From positions 1 through 44,428 of the forward strand of contig MGQA01000046.1 in NCBI GenBank assembly GCA_001797665.1: a stretch of 44,428 bases of DNA, read 5' to 3'. Numbering within the stretch: position 1 is the stretch's first letter; every line of letters starts with the position of its first letter. Shown in pieces: positions 32,872 to 39,899 of this stretch. Under the pieces are notes generated by a model, which was given only the letters and a program-made list of their open reading frames with translations, made no database searches and had not been told where the DNA came from. A program made the translations under genes and the position numbers. Source of the DNA: Deltaproteobacteria bacterium GWF2_42_12. GTDB lineage: Bacteria > Desulfobacterota > GWC2-55-46 > UBA9637.

Positions 32872-33528
32872 ATGGATGTCTTTCCAGTTTATCTGACTTT
32901 AAAGGTTTCTGTTGTTGCCACATTTTTTTCTGTGGCTATTGGGCTTGCTCTGGCATGGCTTATGGCGAGGAAGGATTTTTGGGGGAAGGGGGTTCTGGAT
33001 GCTATTATTATGCAGCCCCTTGTTATACCTCCGACTGTTTTAGGATATTATCTCCTTGTGCTTTTGGGAAGGTCAGGCACTGTGGGAAGATTTCTGGAAG
33101 ATGTTTTAGGTGTAACTCTGGTTTTTACATGGAAGGGCGCAGTTGTGGCAGCATTCGTTGCATCTCTGCCTTTATTTGTAAGGCCGGCAAGGGCTGCGAT
33201 TGAAGGTGTTGATAAAAATATGGAAAATGCGGCACGGCTACTTGGTAAGACCGAATGGGAGGTTTTAAAGACAATAACTGTTCCATTGGCATGGAGAGGC
33301 ATTATTGCAGGCGCTGTTATGGCATTTGCAAGGGCAACGGGCGAATTCGGCGCAACGCTCATGGTTGCAGGAAATATCCCTGGCATGACGCAAACTCTGT
33401 CTATTGCTATCTATGATGCGGTTCAGATGGGAAATACTAAGATGGCAAACATGCTCGTTGGGATAATAACCATCTTTTCATTTTTAGTCCTTTATTTTGT
33501 GAACAGATTTACCAAAGGCAGGTATTAG
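32872..33528 (+). CDS. modB: Molybdate ABC transporter permease ModB
   Basis: The 218-residue protein has five hydrophobic helices. The EAA-type loop is present: EGVDKNMENAARLLGKTEWE followed by TVPLAWRGIIAG. GEFGATLMVAGNIPGMTQTL is the ModB C-terminal signature. It forms the inner-membrane channel for molybdate with ModC as motor and ModA as binder. It appears intact. Confidence 0.95.
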   Translation: MDVFPVYLTLKVSVVATFFSVAIGLALAWLMARKDFWGKGVLDAIIMQPLVIPPTVLGYYLLVLLGRSGTVGRFLEDVLGVTLVFTWKGAVVAAFVASLPLFVRPARAAIEGVDKNMENAARLLGKTEWEVLKTITVPLAWRGIIAGAVMAFARATGEFGATLMVAGNIPGMTQTLSIAIYDAVQMGNTKMANMLVGIITIFSFLVLYFVNRFTKGRY

Positions 33529-33530
33529 TT

Positions 33531-33607
33531 TAATTGCAAAATGAAGATTGTAAATTGCAAAATAGAGACAACTTTTTTTTCACTTTTCAGTTTACAATTT
33601 GCAATTT
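33531..33607. repeat. Word hairpin between modB and modC
   Basis: The left arm is AATTGCAAAATGAAGATTGT and AAATTGC. The right arm is CAGTTTACAATTTGCAATTT. Words are related to those at 10855. A longer modC frame would begin in it. Confidence 0.8.
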
Positions 33608-33625
33608 AAATTGGAGCGAAGCGAC

Positions 33626-34741
33626 GTGTCTCTTTCATTCCAAGTAAAAAAACATTTAAGGCGCTTTTCAATAGACGTAGGCTTTTCTACTGAAGAAGAG
33701 TTGACGGTATTGTTTGGCCCATCAGGGGCTGGCAAAAGTCTTTTATTGAATGTGCTCTCTGGCATCGCAAGGCCTGATAGTGGTTTTGTTAAAATTAATG
33801 ATATAGAGGTCTTTAACTCCACAACAGGAATAAATATCCCTATAAGAGAGAGAAGGATAGGTTATCTTTTTCAGGATTACGCACTTTTTCCCCATATGAC
33901 TGTATTTGAGAATATTGCCTACGGGATAAACCATCTATCAAAAAATAGGATGAAGGCAAAGGTTGAAGAACTTATAGCGCTCATGAGGCTTATTGGGTTT
34001 GAAGATAGATTACCGAAAGAGCTTTCAGGCGGGCAAAAACAGAGGACAGCGCTTGCAAGGACACTTGCAACAGAACCAAGGATACTCTTCCTGGATGAGC
34101 CTTTTTCTGCGCTCGACTATCAGGTCAGGGAAAAACTTCGGGCAGACCTCTCACTAATACATCAAAGGTATCCAATGACCACTATATTCGTCACCCATGA
34201 TCTGGAGGAGGCATTTGTCATGGGTGAGAAGATAGCGATAATAAACAATGGAAGGCTTGAGCAGTTTGGCACAAAGGACGAGGTATTTTACAAGCCAAAG
34301 ACAAGGAATGTCGCAAAATTTTTAGGTTCGAGGAATATCTTTACCGGAAGGGTCGCTTCTTTGAATGGCACAATCGCCATTATAAATAATCCTGATGTTG
34401 GAGAGATTAAGGCCTTAATAGATATAAAAGGACCACAGCTCTTGGTAGGTGAAGATGTAACATTTGGAATAAGACCTGAAGAGATTATGGTAATAAGACC
34501 TGACAGGCCGATTGATAAAAAGATTCAGGATAATATTTTAGATGGCGAGGTTGTTACAACTATTGGAAAAGGGGCAAGCCATACGGTATATTTTAAGATA
34601 AAGGGCACAGATACAAATCTTAAGATAGAGATCCCTAATTTTGCGTATAGAAAGCTCAATCTGAGTAAAGGTAAGCAGATATCCGTATCTTTAAAAAGAG
34701 AGAGTATCTGGATGATACCGGAAAAACAAGTTAAGGTTTAG
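33626..34741 (+). CDS. modC: Molybdate ABC transporter ATPase ModC
   Basis: ABC ATPase motifs: Walker A GPSGAGKS, Q-loop in LFQDYALFPHM, signature LSGGQKQRTALARTL, Walker B ILFLDEPFSALD and H-loop FVTHDLEEA. A C-terminal regulatory TOBE/MOP-like domain (about 285-370) is present. It drives molybdate uptake. GTG 33626 is chosen because family-like sequence begins SLSFQVKKHLRRFSI; an ATG at 33599 adds nine residues coded by the adjacent repeat. The last codons and stop lie in the next word hairpin. Confidence 0.93.
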   Translation: MSLSFQVKKHLRRFSIDVGFSTEEELTVLFGPSGAGKSLLLNVLSGIARPDSGFVKINDIEVFNSTTGINIPIRERRIGYLFQDYALFPHMTVFENIAYGINHLSKNRMKAKVEELIALMRLIGFEDRLPKELSGGQKQRTALARTLATEPRILFLDEPFSALDYQVREKLRADLSLIHQRYPMTTIFVTHDLEEAFVMGEKIAIINNGRLEQFGTKDEVFYKPKTRNVAKFLGSRNIFTGRVASLNGTIAIINNPDVGEIKALIDIKGPQLLVGEDVTFGIRPEEIMVIRPDRPIDKKIQDNILDGEVVTTIGKGASHTVYFKIKGTDTNLKIEIPNFAYRKLNLSKGKQISVSLKRESIWMIPEKQVKV

Positions 34742-34818
34742 GTCAAGGTTGAGAATCATCAATACCGATGCCTTGATTACTCAATAGGGGGGTTTCTTAG
34801 CCTTAACCTCAACCTTAT
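34731..34818. repeat. Word hairpin between modC and the CDF gene
   Basis: The left arm AAGGTTTAGGTCAAGGTTGAG (from 34735) overlaps the modC stop codon. The right arm is CTTAGCCTTAACCTCAACCTT. Confidence 0.8.
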
Positions 34819-34826
34819 CTTTTCAT

Positions 34827-35741
34827 ATGGTAGACACCCACATTGACATAGAGCTTAAAGGCAGATTTAAGTTAGCTATTTTGCTTACAGCCGTTACCTT
34901 TTTTGCTGAACTTATAGGCGGCTATGTATTTAACAGCCTTGCGCTTCTATCTGACTCAGCCCATGTGTTTATGGATGTCTTTGCCCTTTCGTTAAGCTGG
35001 CTTGCCCTTTATATATGCGCCATGCCGCCCACAGAGACAAGGACATACGGTTGGCACAGGAGCGAAGTGTTTGCAGCATTCATAAACGGCGTAACACTTT
35101 TATTTGTATCTCTGGTTATATTCTATGAGGCATATCAAAGACTTGTATCTCCGCCGGAGGTCAGAGCCATAGGAACAATGGTTGTGGCGTTTGTCGGTCT
35201 TGCAGTCAATATTATCGTTGCGTCATGGCTGAAAGGGCATAAACATGAAGATTTGAATATACGAAGCGCATACCTCCATGTTGTGTGGGATGCAGCGGCA
35301 TCCGTTGGTGTTATTATAAGCGGCGTAATCATTTATTATACAAACTGGTTTACTGCCGACCCGCTCATAAGCATTGGCATAGGCATTATCATTATCATCG
35401 GTGCTGTTAAAATAATTTTGGAATCAGCCCATATCCTTCTTGAAGGCGTGCCAAAAGAGATTGACATTAAGGAGATTGTTGAAGATTTAAAAGCAGTAGA
35501 CGGCGTGCAAGGCATCCATACCCTGCATATCTGGAGCATCTGTTCAAACATCCATGCCATGAGCGCTCATATTGATATAAAAAAAGAGGCGCAGAGCCGC
35601 AGGGGTGAAATCCTTGATTTGATAAACCAAAAACTTGCCAAAGACCACCACATCTTCTATACTACGCTTCAGGCCGAGTGCAATGGCTGCATTACCGGCC
35701 AGCTTTTCAGAGCTATTGAACATAAGGAGCATAGGCATTGA
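34827..35741 (+). CDS. CDF-family zinc/cation efflux protein (CzcD/ZitB-like)
   Basis: The 304-residue protein has six membrane helices and a C-terminal cytoplasmic metal domain. Helix 2 has DSAHVFMD (His46, Asp50) and helix 5 HVVWDAAAS, the HxxxD pairs of zinc-type CDF transporters. It exports zinc or similar divalent ions by proton antiport. The end, LQAECNGCITGQLFRAIEHK, carries a Cys pair. A diverged copy of this end lies at 36344. Confidence 0.92.
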   Translation: MVDTHIDIELKGRFKLAILLTAVTFFAELIGGYVFNSLALLSDSAHVFMDVFALSLSWLALYICAMPPTETRTYGWHRSEVFAAFINGVTLLFVSLVIFYEAYQRLVSPPEVRAIGTMVVAFVGLAVNIIVASWLKGHKHEDLNIRSAYLHVVWDAAASVGVIISGVIIYYTNWFTADPLISIGIGIIIIIGAVKIILESAHILLEGVPKEIDIKEIVEDLKAVDGVQGIHTLHIWSICSNIHAMSAHIDIKKEAQSRRGEILDLINQKLAKDHHIFYTTLQAECNGCITGQLFRAIEHKEHRH

Positions 35742-35778
35742 GCGAGGATAGATGAATAAAAAGAGATGGTGCAGATGA

Positions 35779-36093
35779 ATGAAATGGTTTAAAGACATCC
35801 ACGACAGGCAGATTCGATTAACAGATGAAAGACAAGAGCATATCGAAGTTGACCATCCGGAAATGTTTGGGCAGATTAAAAAAATAGAGGATACCCTGTC
35901 GAATCCCGATATAATTATTAGGTCAAAAACAGATTCGGATGTTGAGCTGTTTTATCGGCATTACGACATCACACCCGTTACCGAGAAATGTTTATGCGTC
36001 GTAGTTAAAGTATTGGTTGGAAATCTGTTCATTATAACTGCATATTTCACAGATACGATAAAGAGAGGTGATGCGCTATGGGAAAAGAAATAA
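35779..36093 (+). CDS. Putative PBECR-like nuclease-fold toxin
   Basis: The 104-residue protein begins MKWFKDIHDRQIRLTDERQE, then HPEMFGQIKKIEDTLSNPDI, then FYRHYDI and FIITAYFTDTIKRGDALW. This pattern is typical of small proteins of the PBECR/RelE-like nuclease type paired with DUF2283 genes. Its stop lies 16 bases inside the next gene. Toxin activity is inferred. A 5'-truncated relative lies at 21241. Confidence 0.6.
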   Translation: MKWFKDIHDRQIRLTDERQEHIEVDHPEMFGQIKKIEDTLSNPDIIIRSKTDSDVELFYRHYDITPVTEKCLCVVVKVLVGNLFIITAYFTDTIKRGDALWEKK

Positions 36094-36290
36094 AAGTCTG
36101 GTATGACAAGGAAGGGGATTATCTTGAGGTCCTTTTCGAAAAAAAGGCAGGTTACTTCAAGGAGACAGAAAACGATGCGGTAATGGAAAAAGTGGATGAG
36201 GAAGGGAACATCATCGGTTTTTCCATCCTGAAGGTGAGTGCATTGAAGGAGAAGCCGCTTTCAATCAGTCTTGAAAGCCACGTCGCCTGA
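36078..36290 (+). CDS. DUF2283 protein (probable antitoxin partner)
   Basis: The 70-residue protein has the DUF2283 core: VWYDKEGDYLEVLFEKKAGY, then MEKVDEEGNIIGFSILKVS. It has a strong ribosome site (GAGAGGTGAT) inside the toxin gene end. It is paired and overlapping with 35779. Confidence 0.82.
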   Translation: MGKEIKVWYDKEGDYLEVLFEKKAGYFKETENDAVMEKVDEEGNIIGFSILKVSALKEKPLSISLESHVA

Positions 36291-36343
36291 CAGATCGTAT
36301 CTGGTTTCGTACCTTCGAGGAAACAGGGGAGATGCGTCCCCTG

Positions 36344-36430
36344 CACCATACTACACTTCAGGCAGAATGCAACGGCTGCCCAACAAATCAGCTTTTTAGA
36401 GCTATTGAACACAAGGAACATGGGCATTGA
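36344..36430 (+). pseudogene. Second copy of the CDF gene 3' end
   Basis: This encodes HHTTLQAECNGC then QLFRAIEHKEHGH and a stop. It matches the end of the CDF gene (35660-35741) with several substitutions. It lies on the far side of the TA-like pair, so the pair sits between two CDF ends. Confidence 0.85.
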
Positions 36431-36468
36431 GCAAACTATAGCAAACGATTTAAATAAGTTGACATGAT

Positions 36469-36551
36469 TCACCCTCCCCTTAATCCCCTCCCGTCAAGGG
36501 AGGGGGAAAATATTAAGTTCCCTCTCCCCTTGCGGGAGAGGGTTCGGGTGA
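36469..36551. repeat. Three-way-junction repeat (element 5)
   Basis: The closing arms TCACCC/GGGTGA (36469-36474/36546-36551) enclose CCCCTCCC/GGGAGGGG and CCCTCTCCC/GGGAGAGGG. Confidence 0.9.
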
Positions 36552-36598
36552 GGGTAACGAATTGTCTTTACTGATATAAATATCGCCAGAGTTTGTAT

Positions 36599-36671
36599 AT
36601 CCGAAATAATTCGGATATCATTTTAAATCAGGAGTATAGACGAAACAGTTTCGGATATAAACGAGTTAGGC
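36599..36671 (+). other. Left boundary of a putative integron-type cassette
   Basis: GTTAGGC (36665-36671) matches the GTTRRRY crossover core. An ATATCCGAAA/TTTCGGATAT pair (about 36597-36656) precedes it, like the inner stem of an attC site, but the expected outer RYYYAAC box is not seen. Confidence 0.4.
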
Positions 36672-36708
36672 GCCATTTTTAATCTTTTAATCTTGAAAGG
36701 ATACTAAT

Positions 36709-38781
36709 ATGAAGGCAAATGAAACAAGAGTAGAAGATTTTTTATCATCAAACAAGACACAGTTTGTAATTCCTGTTTATCAAAGAAATTACGACTGGCC
36801 AGTTGTGCAATGCAAACAACTACTTGACGACATCCTGGAAGTTGGAGCAAGCAAGAAAATGAATGCTCACTTTATTGGTAGTATTGTTTACGTTCACGAT
36901 GACGTTTATACAGCTTCAAGAATTAAAGAGCTAACAGTAATAGACGGACAACAGAGACTTACGACATTGACCTTGCTTTATTTAGTATTGCATAGACTTG
37001 CAAAAGAATTAAAGGATGAAGGTCTTGCAAATGAAATTAGCGAAACATATTTGATTAACAAATTTGCGCCAGAGGAAGAGAAACTAAAACTTAGACCAAC
37101 AGATAATAATGACAAAGCATTAAAATATCTTTTAAGAAGCGATGAAAATGAGGAATACACTGCCTTTTCAAAGCTAATTGACAATTTCAACTATTTCAAA
37201 GGAAGAATTACAGAAGACAACTACCAAATGGTTTTAGCTGGATTATCTAAATTAATGTTTGTTGAAATCTCGCTTGACAGAGAAAAAGATGCCCCCCAAA
37301 GAATTTTTGAAAGCCTCAACTCAACAGGACTAGAACTATCACAAGCCGATCTGATTCGCAATTATATTTTGATGGGTCTGTATCGTAGAGATCAAAACAA
37401 AATATATCAAAACTATTGGGAAGTAATTGAAAAATTGGCAAAAGATGAAACGCTAAACGTAAGCAGAGTATCGGATTTTATTCGTGATTATTTAACACTT
37501 GAAAACAAGAATATTCCGAATAAAGGAAAAGTATATATAGAGTTTAAATCAAAATATCCTACATCAATTCTTGAAAATTTAGAGACTATTTTATCTGGAA
37601 TTAAATCATTAGTAAAACACTACAACAAACTGATAAATCCAAAGAATGAAACAGACAAGGAAATTAGATTACAACTGGAATATATAAACCGCCTTGAAAT
37701 AAATGTTTCCTATCCTTTTCTGATGAAAGTATATGAAGATTATTTAAATACAATTATAGATAAATCAACATTTATCTCAATATTAGAATTAGTTCAATCA
37801 TTCACATGGAGAAGGTTTATACTTGGTTTGCCAACTAACGCATTGAATAAGATATTCATGAGCCTTTATGACAAGGTTGAAAAGGGAAACTATTTATATT
37901 CTGTGCAAAAATCTATTTTACAGCGTTCGGGTGTTCAAAGATTCCCAAGGAACGCAGAGACATTAAATGCATTAAAAGAAAAAGATGTATACAATATAAA
38001 GCCTAAAAACAGAACGTATTTACTTGAAAGGCTTGAAAATTATGAAAACAGAGAACCCGTTGTAATTGACGGTAACGAGGATATAACAATTGAGCATATT
38101 TTCCCACAAAACCCCGACCCAAAATGGAAAATAGGATTAGGGAATGATGAGTATAATTTCATCAAAGAAAATTATCTAAACACTATTGGCAACTTGACGC
38201 TTTCCGGCAACAATGGAAAACTGGGAAACAAGCCATTTATAGAAAAAAGAGAGATGAACATTGATAACAAGGAACAAGGATATAAATTTAGTAGGTTATG
38301 GTTGAATAGATTTATTAAATCTCTTGAAAAATGGGATAAAGCTAAAATAGAGAGTAGATTCGAACAAATTTCAGAAAGGTTTTTGAAAGTTTGGGAAATA
38401 CCAAACATCAACGTAACGGAGGACACAGATAGCAGCGAAGTAAACATCTTTGAAGCAGAAGACCCGAAACACAAGAAATTAGAATATGCTATTTTCTTCG
38501 ACCAAAAAATTGAAGTAAGGGAAGTTGCAAAACTTTATGTAGAAGTGTTCAAACAACTTTTTGAATAGCAGCCAGAAACATTTTTTACAACAGAATTGGG
38601 AACAAAAATTGGATTAACAAAAAATCCAACAGAGGAAAATACAAGACAACCATTAGCAATTAATGACACTTATTTTATCGAAGGTAATATGGACAATCTT
38701 AATAAGTTTGCCAGAATTAAACAAGCCTTGACACTGTTTGATATTGAAGATGAATTAACAATTAAATATGCAGAGAACTAA
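36709..38781 (+). pseudogene. GmrSD-like DUF262/DUF1524 defence protein with an internal amber stop
   Basis: The first 619 codons (stop TAG at 38566-38568) encode an N-terminal DUF262 domain (IPVYQRNYDW and VIDGQQRLTTL) and a C-terminal DUF1524 HNH nuclease (ITIEHIFPQNPDPKW, then IGNLTLSGNNGKLGN). Such fusions act as modification-dependent restriction enzymes, as in GmrSD. The same frame continues another 70 codons after the TAG (TTELGTKIGLTKNPTEENTR, INDTYFIEG, IKQALTLFDIEDELTIKYAE) to a TAA at 38779-38781, which reads like the normal C-terminal domain. So either a nonsense mutation cut it or readthrough occurs. The nuclease core itself is complete. AT-richer than its neighbours, consistent with transfer. 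Confidence 0.75.
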
Positions 38782-38789
38782 AAAACTAT

Positions 38790-38861
38790 GCCTAACAGCG
38801 CATATATGCTCTGCTACTTTCGGGCTTCGGCAAAATGTCATATACGCGCGAAACATTAGAT
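38790..38861 (+). other. attC-like site after the GmrSD-like gene
   Basis: GCCTAAC (38790-38796) is the exact complement of GTTAGGC at 36665. Then GCGCATATATG (38798-38808) pairs with CATATACGCGC (38839-38849) with one mismatch. It ends ATTAGAT (38855-38861), one base from GTTRRRY. The order R''-L''-L'-R' and about 72 bases fit an integron attC site. No integrase is in the window. Confidence 0.5.
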
Positions 38862-38932
38862 GGCATTACCTGTGCCGTCAGGAGGAAACTCCTGCCACCA
38901 AGTGAGTAAGGGGCAAACCTTCAAAATTTAAA

Positions 38933-39118
38933 ATGAAGAAGGACATAAAAACACAAAACTATTCCACCCTCATCACCGAACTTGCTTCTCTAATTGAACA
39001 AGGACGCAAAACAGCAGTGCGGTATGTGAACACTGCTCTGGTAGCTACTTACTGGTTAGTCGGCAGGCGGATTATGGAGTATGAGCAGAAGGGGAAGGAA
39101 AGGCTACACACTGTGTAG
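38933..39118 (+). pseudogene. DUF1016 (YhcG-like) gene, N-terminal fragment
   Basis: The first 58 residues match DUF1016_N: YSTLITELASLIEQGRKTAV, NTALVATYWLVGRRIMEYEQ, KGKERL. The frame then runs into palindromic DNA and stops. The rest of the usual ~340-residue protein, including the PDDEXK-type nuclease domain, is missing. Confidence 0.8.
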
Positions 39119-39290
39119 CAAATCGGAAATCTTGCACACATTGTGTGCAGGATTACCTGTTTTCCAGACGGTGCTTGGAATTTCCGAGACACTGTCTCGG
39201 AAATTGAAAAGCAGAGGCTTCTGGAAGTGTCATTCCTGCGAAAGCATGGAACTATATAAAAACTGGATTCCCATTTACATGGGAATGACA
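39108..39290. repeat. Cluster of palindromes in the DUF1016 remnant
   Basis: GCTACACACTGTGTAGC (39103-39119), GCACACA-TT-GTGTGC (39134-39148), TTTCCGAGAC/GTCTCGGAAA (39181-39203) and a TGTCATTCC/GGAATGACA element (39228-39290). Confidence 0.75.
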
Positions 39291-39373
39291 ATTTTGGGTA
39301 TTGTCAGTTAAATCATTTAGGATAAGTAAATAACCATGCTTGACCGTCAAATATTTCAAAGTGAGGTGAAACT

Positions 39374-39694
39374 ATGAAAAATAATACCTCTGCCCCAATT
39401 ATAAAAGAATTATCAGAAGTCCTTAAAAAAGGGCTTGGATATAAAATCAAGGACATTGTCCTCTTTGGTTCAAGGGCAAGGGGTGATGCATCTCCAGAAT
39501 CAGACTATGATATCTTAGTCCTTGTAGATAAAGAGACAAAAGAGGCAGCAGATAGAATCTTTAACATGGCCTGCGAGATAGGCTGGAAATATAATGCAGT
39601 AATAACTACTTTTGTCCATGACAAGAACTATTGCGAAGATAAGAAGTATGAGCCATTATTCATGAATATAAGAAAAGAAGGGGTTCATGTATGA
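39374..39694 (+). CDS. MNT-type nucleotidyltransferase (antitoxin of MNT-HEPN pairs)
   Basis: The 106-residue protein has the minimal nucleotidyltransferase motif GSRARGDASPESDYDILV (Gly32-Ser33, Asp44, Asp46). MNT proteins silence HEPN RNase toxins by adding nucleotides. The next ATG overlaps its stop (ATGA, 39691) and opens MKNEGYLSA, then a stop: this looks like the beginning of a lost HEPN gene. Near-identical 24-base sequences (CTTGACCG-CAAA-ATTTCAA, 39338 and 39715) flank the gene. Confidence 0.8.
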   Translation: MKNNTSAPIIKELSEVLKKGLGYKIKDIVLFGSRARGDASPESDYDILVLVDKETKEAADRIFNMACEIGWKYNAVITTFVHDKNYCEDKKYEPLFMNIRKEGVHV

Positions 39695-39750
39695 AAAACG
39701 AGGGTTATCTCAGCGCTTGACCGACAAACATTTCAATAAGACTTTCATAA

Positions 39751-39848
39751 ACTGCCCTTGTTTCTACTTGTTGGTTAATCGGCAGGAGGATTGTAGAATA
39801 TGGGCAGAAGGGAAAGACATAGGCAGAATATGGAGAAACTTTATTGGA
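39751..39848 (+). pseudogene. Second DUF1016 remnant
   Basis: TALVSTCWLIGRRIVEYGQK, GKT, stop, then AEYGETLL: this matches residues of the fragment at 38933 and beyond, and includes the AEYG segment that follows in intact DUF1016 proteins. A TAG interrupts it. Confidence 0.75.
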
Positions 39849-39899
39849 TAAATAGAAAAAGTGAGAAGGATTAGCTGACAAAATTTAACCGGAGGTCTT

